Positions 18,495 to 28,629 are shown, numbered from the stretch's first letter. The stretch: 64,000 nucleotides of DNA from Mucilaginibacter frigoritolerans (GCF_007830615.1 NZ_VLLI01000001.1:609276-673275); one strand, 5' to 3'. Numbers and translations: made by a program. Notes: generated by a model not told the origin, from the sequence alone.

Positions 18495-20408
18495 ATGAGG
18501 GGCTTCATAATAATATTATTTATAATTCTAATATTTACCCTTCCCTCCATTGCCCAAAAAAATCAATCGAAAAATGATTCGTTAAATTCGTTTTTCTCAA
18601 AGGTTAAAATAGACAGGTTAAACAATACCGCACATAATATTTATCTTTCAGCGCCCGATTCTGCCCGTGAAATGGCCTCAGAAGCTTTATTGCTTGCTGG
18701 AAAGGCCAAATATGCCTACGGCAGAGGAGAGAGTTATTTAACTATAGGTTTGATATATTGGTCGCAGTCATATTACCCAATTAGCTTATTCTATTTAAAG
18801 TCCGCGCTTAGTTATTTTCCTAAAACCCGACCGCTCGAACGTTCGGATGCTTATAAAGCTATTGGCCGTACTTACGCTGATCTTAAAAAATACAAAGAGG
18901 CATTAGTCTATTTAGATACAGCTATGTACTATGCCGGCAACGATACCGTTTGCATTGCTAAAGTGATAAGCGAAAAAGCAAATGTTTACAGCGAACAAAA
19001 AGATTATAAAAAGGCTCTTAAAGCTGCAATGTTCTCATTAAAGTTAAATAAGAAAGTAAGAGATAATAATAATATTGCAGTTTTATATAGTCGCCTAAGC
19101 TCCATTTATAATAAAATGGGGAACTATACCGCAGCTATAGCTTATAATGACACGGCGCTTTTGAAAAGTGCACAGGTAAATAATCTGCGCTTACGTGCTT
19201 ATACTTATATAGAATATGCACGTGTCTATAACAATAATGGTCGTTATAACGATGCTATCTCTAATGCACTAAAAGCAATGGCTCTTGCTGATAAGATTGG
19301 GGTAATAGATGCAACATATAAATCCTATCAGGAAATCATTAATAGTTATTCGTTAAAAAATGATTTAAAGGAAGCATTAAACTGGCAAACAAAATATAAT
19401 GTAATAAGGGATAGCTTAAACAATGTTGCCAAACTGAAGACAATTAAGCTTATACAGAATTATTACGATCTAAATTCCAGAATGAACAATATCTCATTAA
19501 TGGAAGAAAAAGATAAGACAAATAAAGCGAAGATAAAATCGCAATATGTATTGATAGAGATATTGATGATGTCGCTGGTTGTTTTGGTAACTATTTGCTG
19601 TGCTACCTTTTATTTTTATAAACAGAAAAAAATATTGAGTAGTAAGTTGCAGCAGCAGCATAAAGAGTTATTGGATCAAAAACAACTGATTGAAATTCAA
19701 ACCATCAATTTGCAAAAAGTGAATGGCCTTAAGGATAAATTACTGGCTGTAATAGGGCATGATTTGCGCACACCTGTTGCCAACCTGAGTAATATAATTG
19801 AAATGTTTGATGAAAACTACCTTTCTGCCAATGAAGTGAGAGAATTGATGAAGGATATAAGCCCTATTATAAAAGGGGCCGAATTAACCCTTTCAAATTT
19901 GCTGGATTGGGCTGGTAGCCAGATTAAAGGGAGGAACATTCATTCGTCAAATATTGATATTTACTTGCTTGGTTTGGAGATGGAGCAAACATTTGCTCAT
20001 GATCTGCAATTAAAAAAAATCGACTTTATAAACCAGGCATATCCCGGCCGGGGTGTTTATGCAGATGAAAATCACCTTAAAGTGATTTTGCGTAATTTGA
20101 TAGGCAACGCCATTAAGTTTACAGAAACCGGAAATATAATGCTTACTACTGTTATAGAAAATAACGACCTAATAGTTAATGTAACAGATAGCGGCAAAGG
20201 AATGACTGTTGATGAAATTGACAGATTATTTTACTTAAATACTCATTTCTCAAATTCAGGAACATCAGGCGAAAAGGGCACAGGCATAGGCTTATTGCTT
20301 TGTAAAGAATTAGTGGAGCTTAATGGTGGCAAATTATCTGTAAAATCGGTACCGGGACAAGGGAGCACTTTCTATTTTAACCTTCCACTGGTAAAAGCTT
20401 ATGCGTAA
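18495..20408 (+). CDS. TPR-domain sensor histidine kinase
   Basis: 637 residues. A signal peptide (MRGFIIILFIILIFTLPSIAQ) leads to about 300 residues of periplasmic TPR repeats (SEALLLAGKAKYAYGRGE, AYKAIGRTYADLKKYKEAL and others), a TM helix at about 355-375 (IEILMMSLVVLVTICCATFYFY), a coiled coil, HisKA (LLAVIGHDLRTPVANL, His 422) and a full HATPase_c (NLIGNAIKFTETG, DSGKGM, GTGIGLLLCKELV). Its architecture parallels the gene at 1115, which lacks the ATPase part. No response regulator is adjacent. Confidence 0.93.
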   Translation: MRGFIIILFIILIFTLPSIAQKNQSKNDSLNSFFSKVKIDRLNNTAHNIYLSAPDSAREMASEALLLAGKAKYAYGRGESYLTIGLIYWSQSYYPISLFYLKSALSYFPKTRPLERSDAYKAIGRTYADLKKYKEALVYLDTAMYYAGNDTVCIAKVISEKANVYSEQKDYKKALKAAMFSLKLNKKVRDNNNIAVLYSRLSSIYNKMGNYTAAIAYNDTALLKSAQVNNLRLRAYTYIEYARVYNNNGRYNDAISNALKAMALADKIGVIDATYKSYQEIINSYSLKNDLKEALNWQTKYNVIRDSLNNVAKLKTIKLIQNYYDLNSRMNNISLMEEKDKTNKAKIKSQYVLIEILMMSLVVLVTICCATFYFYKQKKILSSKLQQQHKELLDQKQLIEIQTINLQKVNGLKDKLLAVIGHDLRTPVANLSNIIEMFDENYLSANEVRELMKDISPIIKGAELTLSNLLDWAGSQIKGRNIHSSNIDIYLLGLEMEQTFAHDLQLKKIDFINQAYPGRGVYADENHLKVILRNLIGNAIKFTETGNIMLTTVIENNDLIVNVTDSGKGMTVDEIDRLFYLNTHFSNSGTSGEKGTGIGLLLCKELVELNGGKLSVKSVPGQGSTFYFNLPLVKAYA

Positions 20409-20542
20409 CTAAATCCCTCCTTGTTACGTTAACATTACTGTAGAATACCTTAATAATTATTTATTGTCATCTTTATGTAATATAGTTATATTTAAAGCGT
20501 ACTATATACAAACAATATAAACTTAAATACCCTCTCTAATTA

Positions 20543-21619
20543 ATGACTTTTTTAAAAAATGTGCTCGAACCGCCTGTCTATGGCTGGAGAGACCCTGCCG
20601 GGAACTTTACTAAACCCAGTAATTTCCAAATCTCCAGCGAATTTTTTTCACGCTTAAATGTATTTAAAAACAAAAAGAACTGGTTATCCTTTGTAAGCTG
20701 GTTGTTAGTTTTGTGCCTCGCACCTTTTTTATTCCTCTTTATCTTTAAATATTTTTCTATAACAGGCTTAATTATTGCTTTTGTGTATGGAATGATAGTG
20801 ATGGGTACACATGGTACCATTTGGCATCACAGATATTGCACACACAGAGCGTATAAATTCAAAAATAAATTCTGGCGGTTTATCACGCAGAATCTTACAC
20901 TTAAAATTATTCCGGAAGAGATTTATGCAATATCTCACCACGTGCACCATGCATTATCCGATCAGCCGGGTGATCCATATAATGCGCAAGGCGGTTTTTT
21001 ATATTGTTTTTTGGCTGATGTAAATCATCAACCCATTGCCCGTAACATGAGTGTTAAAGATTATAATCGTTGTGTTACCATGATGGATCATACAGGTGTA
21101 CAACCTAATACATATGAGCAATACCAGAAATGGGGCTCGGTAGCAAATCCGGGTCGCGCTATTCTGAGTATTATTCTTAACTGGGGCTTTTGGTTTACCG
21201 TTTTCTTTTTAATAGGCGGGCCGTCCTTGGTTTGTGCAATTTTTGGAGCTGCTGGCATTTGGGCCGTAGGCGTACGTACTTTTAACTATGAAGGGCATGG
21301 TAAAGGCAAGGATATGCGTCGCGAAGGAATTGATTATAACCGTGATGATATGTCAATTAACCAGATATGGCCTGGCTTTGTAGCAGGTGAGTGGCATAAC
21401 AATCATCATTTGTTTCCAAACAGTGCCCGTTCGGGTTTTAAACCGTATCAAATTGATACGGCATGGTATTATATTAAATTTTTAAGCCTGATTGGTGCTG
21501 TAAGTTCTTATCGTGATTCTAAAAAACAATTTTATTTGGAATATTGCCCTGTACCGGTAGCCAATAAAAAGCAGTTTGCAGCAGCTGAAAAAGTTCCTTT
21601 TATTGCTGAACAAGTATAA
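20543..21619 (+). CDS. Acyl-CoA/acyl-lipid delta-9-type fatty acid desaturase
   Basis: 358 residues. The three histidine boxes of membrane di-iron desaturases are visible: HRYCTHRA (after HGTIWH), HHVHHALSD and EWHNNHHLFP. Hydrophobic spans lie at about 45-90 and 205-240. It introduces a double bond into acyl chains at the inner membrane, probably adjusting membrane fluidity. It has no signal peptide and stands alone, followed by a strong terminator. Confidence 0.93.
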   Translation: MTFLKNVLEPPVYGWRDPAGNFTKPSNFQISSEFFSRLNVFKNKKNWLSFVSWLLVLCLAPFLFLFIFKYFSITGLIIAFVYGMIVMGTHGTIWHHRYCTHRAYKFKNKFWRFITQNLTLKIIPEEIYAISHHVHHALSDQPGDPYNAQGGFLYCFLADVNHQPIARNMSVKDYNRCVTMMDHTGVQPNTYEQYQKWGSVANPGRAILSIILNWGFWFTVFFLIGGPSLVCAIFGAAGIWAVGVRTFNYEGHGKGKDMRREGIDYNRDDMSINQIWPGFVAGEWHNNHHLFPNSARSGFKPYQIDTAWYYIKFLSLIGAVSSYRDSKKQFYLEYCPVPVANKKQFAAAEKVPFIAEQV

Positions 21620-21644
21620 AACAGATTATAAGAAAATCATAAAC

Positions 21645-21680
21645 AACGTCCCCGGCTTAAAAACCGGGGACGTTTTATTT
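21645..21680 (+). terminator. Terminator after the desaturase gene
   Basis: AACGTCCCCGG and CCGGGGACGTT form an 11-base GC-rich stem, followed by TTTATTT. It isolates the desaturase from the large cluster that begins at 21803. Confidence 0.9.
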
Positions 21681-21802
21681 TATGTACTAATTATAAAATG
21701 AGTACGTGATGAATACATATTGTTACATTAACACTATTCCTTTTACAAATGTAATTTTTACCTTAGTAAACCAATTACAACCGTTAAGAATCAATAAACC
21801 CA

Positions 21803-23338
21803 ATGAGCAAAAAAATAATTTACCGATTTTTTTTCTTTTGTGCTGTTTTTTTATCTGGCATAAAACTTCATGCGCAAAGTAACCTGATAGGAATATTTGA
21901 TGATCAGAGTGATATAGGGAAGGTTAAACACGCAGGAAGTGGCTCTTATGACAGTAATTCCCAAGAGTATCATTTATCGGGGTCAGGAACAAATATCTGG
22001 GGCAATCATGATGAGTTTCATTTCGTTTGGAAACGTATGAAAGGCGATTTTATATTGCGTACCAATGCAGCATTTATTGGTAAGGGTATTGAAGAACACC
22101 GCAAGTTTGGATGGATGGTGCGTACCTCGCCCGATTCAAACTCAAAACATATCAGTGCCGTAGTTCATGGAGCAGGATTGACCTCTCTGCAATTTCGCAG
22201 AACGGTTGGAGGTGCTACTGAAGAAAAGAAATTTGAATTGACCTCTGCTGATGTTATTCAGTTAGAAAGAAAAGGTAATACTTACACCATGTCAGTCGCC
22301 CGCAAAGGGGATTTATTTGTTTCACAAGAAATAAGTGATGTTGATTTGGGTGACGACGTTTATGTGGGTTTGTTTATTTGCGCCCATAACCCGGATGTAA
22401 CCGAAAAAGCTGTATTTAACAATGTAAGAATTGTGGTTCCTGCTGGTAAAGATCTTGTTCCTTACCATCAATATTTAGGCAGCGAAATTGAAATATTGGA
22501 TCTTGAAACTCAAAACAGTAAAATAATCTATCAATCTCCTAAATCATTACAAGCCCCTAACTGGATGAAAGATGGCAAAAATCTGCTTTATAACAGCGAT
22601 GGTTTGCTTTATACTTTCAACCTTAAAAATAATTTGCCAACAGTATTGAATACAGGCTCTGCTATTCATAATAATAACGATCATGTAATTTCATTTGATG
22701 GAAAATGGCTTGCAATAAGCAGTAGTGATAGTACAGGCAATTCAATTGGCTGGGTATTACCTGCAACAGGTGGGCAACCTCGCCGGATGAACAAGATTGG
22801 GCCATCGTACATGCATGGTTGGTCTCCTGATGGTAAATACATCGTGTTTTGCGGTTCAAGAGATAAAGAATATGATGTTTACCGTATTCCGTCTGCCGGT
22901 GGCCCTGAAGTGAGATTAACAACAACTCCTGGTTTGGATGATGGACCTGAATATTCACCAGATGGGAAGTATATTTATTTTAATTCGGTGCGTAGCGGTT
23001 TGATGCAGGTATGGCGTATGAAGGCTGATGGCAGCGAACAAACGCAAATTACAAATGACGATTATAATAACTGGTTCCCCCATATTTCGCCTGACGGGAA
23101 GTGGATTGAATTTATCACCTTCCTGAAAACAGAAGTTGCAGCAGGTGATCATCCTTTTTATAAGCATGTTTATTTAAGAATGATGCCTGTAGGTGGCGGC
23201 CCAATAAAAGTCATAGCTTATTTATATGGCGGACAAGGCACTATCAATACCCCGTCATGGGCACCAGATAGCAAGCATTTGGCTTTTGTAAGTAATAATA
23301 CCTTATTGTTTCCCGTGTTTCCAACAGCAACAAATTAA
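21803..23338 (+). CDS. Secreted lectin-fold plus TolB-like propeller protein
   Basis: 511 residues. A signal peptide (ending GIKLHAQS) precedes an N-terminal concanavalin-like domain of the DUF1349 type (about 25-210; FHFVWKRMKGDFILRTNAAF, FGWMVRTSPDSNSKHISAVVHG). A C-terminal PD40/TolB-like beta-propeller follows (about 225-511; repeated SPDGKYIVF, YSPDGKYIYF, ISPDGKWIEF, WAPDSKHLAF blades). I infer glycan or substrate binding in the periplasm or at the surface. It is the first gene of the large same-strand cluster, only 7 bases from the next gene, so it is probably cotranscribed. Confidence 0.88.
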   Translation: MSKKIIYRFFFFCAVFLSGIKLHAQSNLIGIFDDQSDIGKVKHAGSGSYDSNSQEYHLSGSGTNIWGNHDEFHFVWKRMKGDFILRTNAAFIGKGIEEHRKFGWMVRTSPDSNSKHISAVVHGAGLTSLQFRRTVGGATEEKKFELTSADVIQLERKGNTYTMSVARKGDLFVSQEISDVDLGDDVYVGLFICAHNPDVTEKAVFNNVRIVVPAGKDLVPYHQYLGSEIEILDLETQNSKIIYQSPKSLQAPNWMKDGKNLLYNSDGLLYTFNLKNNLPTVLNTGSAIHNNNDHVISFDGKWLAISSSDSTGNSIGWVLPATGGQPRRMNKIGPSYMHGWSPDGKYIVFCGSRDKEYDVYRIPSAGGPEVRLTTTPGLDDGPEYSPDGKYIYFNSVRSGLMQVWRMKADGSEQTQITNDDYNNWFPHISPDGKWIEFITFLKTEVAAGDHPFYKHVYLRMMPVGGGPIKVIAYLYGGQGTINTPSWAPDSKHLAFVSNNTLLFPVFPTATN

Positions 23339-23345
23339 TCAATTT

Positions 23346-24266
23346 ATGAATCATTCACGCCGCGAGTTTATAAAAAATACAACATTGGTAGTTGCAGGTG
23401 CAGCGCTTATGCCCGATCATTTATTTGCCGACCCTAAAAAAATTGAACGTTTGGGCGTTCAACTCTATACGGTTCGGGATGCCATGAAGACAGATCCTTC
23501 AGGTACTTTAAAAAAGCTTTATGACGGTGGTGTGCGTCATGTAGAGCATGCCAACTATATCGACCGTAAATTTTATGGCTATACAGCAAAGGAGTTTAAG
23601 AAACTTTTAGCTGATATTGATTTGCAAATGCCAAGCGGACATACCGTTATGACTGCTCAGGATTGGGATAAGGCAAAAGGGGATTTTACCGATAAATGGA
23701 AATATACTATTGAGGATGCCGCTACTGTGGGTCAAAAATATGTGATAAGCCCCTGGCTTGATGAAAGCTTACGTACAGATATGGATGGTCTTAAATATTT
23801 TATGGAGCAGTTTAACAAATGTGGAGAATTGTGTAAAGCTAGCGGGATGAAATTTGGTTACCATAACCACGATTTTGAGTTTACCACTAAAATTGGCGAC
23901 GGTAACTTATACGACTACATACTTGCTAATACTGAACCTTTATTAGTTGCACAGCAACTGGATATTGGTAATATGTTTGGATTGCCCGGTGGTGTTGCAA
24001 TTGATATCATCAACAAACACCCTGGCAGGTTTGAATTAATACATATTAAAGATGAAATTAAATCAGCCACCAATGGTGAGATGGGACATGGATACGAAAG
24101 TACTATTCTTGGTCAGGGCTTGTTACCGGTAAGAGAAACTTTAAAACTTGCTCGTAAAAAAGGAGGAACTTCTCAGTTTATTATTGAGCAGGAATCATAC
24201 CAGGGAAAAGATCCGGTTGATTGTGTAAAAATTGATTTACAAATCATGAAAAATTGGGGTTATTGA
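23346..24266 (+). CDS. Exported sugar phosphate isomerase/epimerase-like TIM-barrel protein
   Basis: 306 residues. The N-terminus is a textbook Tat signal (SRREFIK followed by NTTLVVAGAALMPDHLFA). The rest is an AP-endonuclease-2/xylose-isomerase-like TIM barrel with candidate metal ligands in GYHNHDFEF, QQLDIGN, IHIKDEI and IEQESY. A Tat-exported, metal-dependent isomerase-fold enzyme would act in the periplasm, possibly on keto-sugars made by the cluster's dehydrogenases. Members of this fold have been described as hydratases or isomerases of keto-sugar intermediates. It is paralogous to the protein encoded at 35927. Confidence 0.9.
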   Translation: MNHSRREFIKNTTLVVAGAALMPDHLFADPKKIERLGVQLYTVRDAMKTDPSGTLKKLYDGGVRHVEHANYIDRKFYGYTAKEFKKLLADIDLQMPSGHTVMTAQDWDKAKGDFTDKWKYTIEDAATVGQKYVISPWLDESLRTDMDGLKYFMEQFNKCGELCKASGMKFGYHNHDFEFTTKIGDGNLYDYILANTEPLLVAQQLDIGNMFGLPGGVAIDIINKHPGRFELIHIKDEIKSATNGEMGHGYESTILGQGLLPVRETLKLARKKGGTSQFIIEQESYQGKDPVDCVKIDLQIMKNWGY

Positions 24267-24438
24267 TAGTATTATTTTAACTTTCAATATTGTTTTAAAT
24301 CTTTTCTGTTTTAGTAAGATTACCTCTCAATTTGAGTTTTAGTTAAAGAAGCAATATAAACCAATTAGCTCATAGGCTATTTACTGCGAATATTAATAAA
24401 TGTTAATTGTACATGTTTAATGCTAATTTCTTAATTAA

Positions 24439-25035
24439 ATGAACAGACGCGCGGTTATAAAAAATCTGGCTTTGGTTGTAAGCAGTGCAGTATTACTTCC
24501 ATCATGTTTAAAAAACAGCGGTACTCCTGCAATAGCTTTGAAACATCTGAATATCAATTCAGATCAGGAGAAACTAATAGGTGACATTTGCGAAACCATC
24601 ATTCCTAAAACTAATACTCCCGGTGCAAAGGATTTAAACCTACATCTATTTGTTTTAAAAATGCTGGATGACTGTTATACCAAAAAAGATCAATTAACCA
24701 TTGTTAAAGGCCTAACCGAATTTGACAATGTGGTGCAAAAAAAATATAACCAATCTTTTAGTGACCTGAATATAAAAGACAGAGAAGCTGTTTTAGTTGA
24801 AATTGAACAGAATGCTAAAAAAGCAGGTGGTGCTAAAACCCCTGCAGGCAGAAATACCAAACCACAAAAAACGGTAGATGCTAACCCGCTTTTTGCTTTT
24901 TACTGGGCTATTAAACAACAAACACTTTTTGGTTATACTACTTCGCAGTACTTTATGACTAAAGAAATTGTTTATGAGTTGGTGCCGGGAAGGTATAATG
25001 CACATTTTCCGGTTAAAAATTTAAAACAAACGTAA
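24439..25035 (+). CDS. Gluconate 2-dehydrogenase subunit 3 family protein (Tat lipoprotein)
   Basis: 198 residues. It starts MNRRAVIKNLALVVSS, a twin-arginine signal that ends in a lipobox-like LLPSC, so a Tat-exported lipoprotein is predicted. The body matches the gluconate 2-dehydrogenase subunit 3 family (ICETIIPKTNTPGAKDLNLH, LTEFDNV, QQTLFGYTTSQYFM). This is the small partner of GMC flavoprotein dehydrogenases such as glucoside 3-dehydrogenase. It ends 2 bases before the first GMC gene, indicating strict coupling. It probably escorts the signal-less GMC subunit through the Tat system. Confidence 0.9.
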   Translation: MNRRAVIKNLALVVSSAVLLPSCLKNSGTPAIALKHLNINSDQEKLIGDICETIIPKTNTPGAKDLNLHLFVLKMLDDCYTKKDQLTIVKGLTEFDNVVQKKYNQSFSDLNIKDREAVLVEIEQNAKKAGGAKTPAGRNTKPQKTVDANPLFAFYWAIKQQTLFGYTTSQYFMTKEIVYELVPGRYNAHFPVKNLKQT

Positions 25036-25037
25036 CT

Positions 25038-26753
25038 ATGGCCAACTTAAATATTGATAGCATTAAAGAACGCACGTTTGATGCAATTGTAATAGGCTCG
25101 GGCATGAGTGGCGGCTGGGCAGCGAAAGAGCTTACCGGAAAGGGGCTAAAAACACTAATGCTTGAACGTGGAAGGGATGTTAAGCATGTTAAAGATTATC
25201 CTACAACAAATCTTTATCCCTGGGAGTTTCCGCATCATGGTGTTTTGCCGATGGATGTGCAGGAAGCTAACCCTATAGTAAACAGATGCTACGCCTTTGG
25301 TGAAGATGCGGCTCATTTTTTTGTGAAAGATAAAGAGCATCCTTATGTTCAGGAGAAGCCTTTTGATTGGATTAGGGGCTACCAGGTGGGCGGAAAATCG
25401 CTTATGTGGGCACGGCAAACTCAAAGATGGAGCGATTTCGATTTTGAGGGCCCGGCAAGAGACGATTTTGCTGTTGATTGGCCTATTCGTTATAAAGATA
25501 TTGATCCCTGGTATAGCTACGTTGAAAAATTTGCAGGCATATCTGGTAATCGCGATGGAATTCCTGAATTACCTGATGGTGAATTTTTACCTGCATATCC
25601 TTTAAATGATGTTGAAGCTTATTTCAGCAATCACATTAAAACTAATTACAAAAACCGGTATGTAATCAGTGCGCGGTGTGCACATTTATCAAAGCCTAAT
25701 CAAATACATATTGACCAGGGGCGTACCCAATGTCAAAGCCGTACGCTTTGCCAACGTGGTTGCCCGTTTGGGGGCTACTTTAGCGCAAATTCATCCACTG
25801 TGCCATGGGCTCTGCGATCAGGCAAATTAACCTTGAGACCACACTCAGTGGTAGAAAGCATTATTTATGATGATAAACTGAATAAAGCCACAGGTGTACG
25901 TGTTGTTGATACCCAAACAAAGGAAACCATTGAATATTATGCAAAAATTATTTTTGTAAACGCTGCGGCATTAAATACCAATTTGATTTTGTTAAATTCT
26001 AAATCGGACCGCTTTCCAAATGGTTTGGGTAATGATAGTGGTGTATTGGGTAAATACGTTGCATTCCATAATTATTCGGCCCATATTGGTGGCGAATATG
26101 ATGGTTTTAAAGATTGGACTACCGACGGACGCAACCCTGCAGGTGGCGGATATATTCCCCGTTTCAGAAACGTTTATAAACAGGAAACAGACTTTCTGCG
26201 AGGATATGCTTCTGGATTTAGCGCTTACCGGTTTAAACAGCACAATTACGATGGTGTTGGTGCCAGCTTGAAAGAAAATACAGTAAAAGGCAATTTAGGT
26301 CCCTGGTATGTAGGTTCGCATATGATGGGCGAAACCATTCCCAAAGAAAGCAATTTTGTAACGCTTGATAATAAACTTAAAGACGATTGGGGCGTACCAT
26401 TACTCAAAATATCAGTTGATTATGATGACAATGATGAAAAGATGAAGAAGGATTACATCGAACAATTAACGGAGATGTTTACTTCTGCCGGTTTTACCAA
26501 TATCAAACCGTCAACCAATCATCAGGCACCTGGTTTGGATATTCATGAAATGGGTGGTGCGCGTATGGGTAACGACCCTAAAAGTTCCATATTAAACAAA
26601 TGGAACCAACTACATGCCTGTAAAAATGTGTTTGTTACCGATGGTGCCTGCATGACTTCAACGTCATGTCAGAATCCGTCACTTACTTATATGGCTTTAA
26701 CTGCCCGTGCAGCTGATTATGCTGTTGGCGAAATGCAAAAAGGGAATATTTAA
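25038..26753 (+). CDS. GMC-family flavoprotein dehydrogenase, putative catalytic subunit 1
   Basis: 571 residues. The FAD dinucleotide-binding motif is VIGSGMSGGWAAKELTGKG, followed by LMLERGRD. It has GMC substrate and cap regions, then C-terminal IHEMGGARMG (candidate catalytic His) and SCQNPSLTYMALTARAADYA (candidate Asn). Cysteines at 232, 238 and 242 form C-x5-C-x3-C within CQSRTLCQRGCPFGG; similar spacing binds a 3Fe-4S cluster in FAD-glucose dehydrogenase of Burkholderia. There is no signal peptide, so export together with the Tat-lipoprotein subunit encoded just upstream is likely. The expected reaction is oxidation of a pyranoside, perhaps at C3, passing electrons to a cytochrome. 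Confidence 0.92.
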   Translation: MANLNIDSIKERTFDAIVIGSGMSGGWAAKELTGKGLKTLMLERGRDVKHVKDYPTTNLYPWEFPHHGVLPMDVQEANPIVNRCYAFGEDAAHFFVKDKEHPYVQEKPFDWIRGYQVGGKSLMWARQTQRWSDFDFEGPARDDFAVDWPIRYKDIDPWYSYVEKFAGISGNRDGIPELPDGEFLPAYPLNDVEAYFSNHIKTNYKNRYVISARCAHLSKPNQIHIDQGRTQCQSRTLCQRGCPFGGYFSANSSTVPWALRSGKLTLRPHSVVESIIYDDKLNKATGVRVVDTQTKETIEYYAKIIFVNAAALNTNLILLNSKSDRFPNGLGNDSGVLGKYVAFHNYSAHIGGEYDGFKDWTTDGRNPAGGGYIPRFRNVYKQETDFLRGYASGFSAYRFKQHNYDGVGASLKENTVKGNLGPWYVGSHMMGETIPKESNFVTLDNKLKDDWGVPLLKISVDYDDNDEKMKKDYIEQLTEMFTSAGFTNIKPSTNHQAPGLDIHEMGGARMGNDPKSSILNKWNQLHACKNVFVTDGACMTSTSCQNPSLTYMALTARAADYAVGEMQKGNI

Positions 26754-26850
26754 ACGCCGTTTTTCTTAAAAAAAGTTTATACAAAATAGAAAGAAAAATG
26801 CATTTATCAACTGTAAATCCATTATTGTGTTAAAAAAACACAATGAAATA

Positions 26851-26881
26851 TTTGTTCAGTAATTTATTGTTCATACATTAG
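26851..26881 (+). promoter_or_regulatory. Candidate internal promoter before the second GMC gene
   Basis: TTTG at 26851-26854, a 19-base spacer, then TACATTAG at 26874-26881 (one mismatch to TAnnTTTG). A small hairpin (ATTGTGTT/AACACAAT at 26824-26844) lies just upstream. It sits in the 177-base gap between the two GMC genes, the widest gap inside the cluster. Confidence 0.35.
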
Positions 26882-26930
26882 TCGGAGTAACCGATAATAT
26901 AAATTTATAAACCATTTTATTAATTAAAAT

Positions 26931-28610
26931 ATGTCTGCAAATACTTATGACGCCATTGTCATTGGTTCAGGAATTTCGGGTGGATGGGCTGCAAAGGAAC
27001 TGACCGAAAAGGGACTAAAAACCATCATGTTGGAGCGTGGTCGTAACATTGAGCACATCAAAGATTACGTTAATGCTAACAAAGATCCATGGGAATTTCC
27101 TCACAGGGGAGGGCGTACACAGGAAATGATCAAAGATTATCCGGTGTTGAAACGCGATTATCCTTTAAATGAAACCAACCTTGACTATTGGGTTAACGAG
27201 AAAGAAAGCCCTTATGTAGAAGTTAAACGTTTTGACTGGTTCAGGGGATATCACGTAGGTGGCCGTTCATTAATGTGGGGCAGGCAATCATACCGTTGGG
27301 CAGAGCTCGACTTTGAAGCCAATGCTAAGGATGGAATCGGTGTAGACTGGCCTATCCGTTATAAGGATTTGGAACCATGGTATGGTTACGCTGAAAAATT
27401 TGCAGGTATTTCTGGCAACAGAGATGGTTTATCGATCCTTCCTGATGGTGAATTCATGCCGCCTATGGAAATGAATGTTGTGGAGAAAGATGTTGCTAAA
27501 CGTTTTAAGGAGCATTATAAAGAGACCCGTAATTTTGTTATCGGACGTACTGCCAATATTACCGTGCCGCATTATGCACGTACAAATTGCCAGTACCGTA
27601 ATAAATGCTGGTTAGGTTGTCCGTTTGGCGCCTATTTTAGTACGCAGTCATCAACTTTACCTGCTGCTATGGCTACCGGAAATTTAACCGTTCGCCCATG
27701 GTCAATTGTTACTAAAATACTTTACGATAAAGATACCAAAAAAGCCAAAGGAGTTGAAGTATTGGACGCAGAAACTAACCAGACCTATGAGTTTTTTGCA
27801 AAGGTTATTTTCGTTAATGCATCGACTTTTAATAGTACCTGGATTTTAATGAATTCAGCAACTGATATCTGGCCCGGCGGTTTGGGTAGTAGCAGTGGTG
27901 AGCTGGGTCATAACGTAATGGATCACCACTTAGGAGTTGGAGCATCCGGCACAGTTGAAGGCTTTGAAGATAAATACTATTTTGGTCGAAGGGCTAATGG
28001 TATTTATATCCCGCGCTACAGAAACTTAAATGGTGAAAAACGTGATTATATCCGTGGTTTCGGATACCAGGGTGGTGGTGGCCGTGAGGGCTGGAGCCGT
28101 GATATTGCCGAGATGAATATTGGAGGCCAATTTAAAGATGCACTAACCGAACCAGGAACCTGGACAATGGGTATCGGTGGTTTTGGTGAGACATTACCAT
28201 ATCATGATAATAAAATAACGCTAGATAAAACAGTAAAAGATAAATGGGGACTACCTGTTTTAGCTTTTGATGCAGAGATTAGAGATAACGAAAAGAAGAT
28301 GAGAATTGACATGGAGAACGACGCCAAAGAAATGCTGGAAGCAGCTGGTGTTAAAAATGTTAAAACTCATAGCGGTAATGGCTTTTTGGGGAGAGGTATT
28401 CATGAAATGGGAACAGCACGTATGGGCCGTGATCCAAAAACTTCAGTATTGAATGGCTGGAACCAGGTTTGGGATGCACAGAACGTGTTTGTTACTGATG
28501 GTGCTGCTATGGCATCAACAGCATGTCAGAATCCGTCACTTACTTACATGGCTATGACTGCCAGGGCTGCAAATTATGCTGTAGAGCAATTAAAAAAGAA
28601 TAATATCTAA
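26931..28610 (+). CDS. GMC-family flavoprotein dehydrogenase, putative catalytic subunit 2
   Basis: 559 residues, a clear paralogue of the protein encoded at 25038. The shared marks are VIGSGISGGWAAKELTEKGL (FAD site), DPWEFPHRGG, FDWFRGYHVGGRSLMWGRQS, YGYAEKFAGISGNRDG, GIHEMGTARMG and ACQNPSLTYMAMTARAANYA. The cysteine motif is kept exactly: C220, C226, C230 in CQYRNKCWLGCPFGAYFS. The middle of the protein (about 330-440) diverges from the first copy, suggesting different substrates. There is no signal peptide; the likely Tat carrier is the small subunit encoded at 30103, three genes on. Confidence 0.92.
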   Translation: MSANTYDAIVIGSGISGGWAAKELTEKGLKTIMLERGRNIEHIKDYVNANKDPWEFPHRGGRTQEMIKDYPVLKRDYPLNETNLDYWVNEKESPYVEVKRFDWFRGYHVGGRSLMWGRQSYRWAELDFEANAKDGIGVDWPIRYKDLEPWYGYAEKFAGISGNRDGLSILPDGEFMPPMEMNVVEKDVAKRFKEHYKETRNFVIGRTANITVPHYARTNCQYRNKCWLGCPFGAYFSTQSSTLPAAMATGNLTVRPWSIVTKILYDKDTKKAKGVEVLDAETNQTYEFFAKVIFVNASTFNSTWILMNSATDIWPGGLGSSSGELGHNVMDHHLGVGASGTVEGFEDKYYFGRRANGIYIPRYRNLNGEKRDYIRGFGYQGGGGREGWSRDIAEMNIGGQFKDALTEPGTWTMGIGGFGETLPYHDNKITLDKTVKDKWGLPVLAFDAEIRDNEKKMRIDMENDAKEMLEAAGVKNVKTHSGNGFLGRGIHEMGTARMGRDPKTSVLNGWNQVWDAQNVFVTDGAAMASTACQNPSLTYMAMTARAANYAVEQLKKNNI

Positions 28611-28629
28611 CCTAAATCATTATAAAAAC

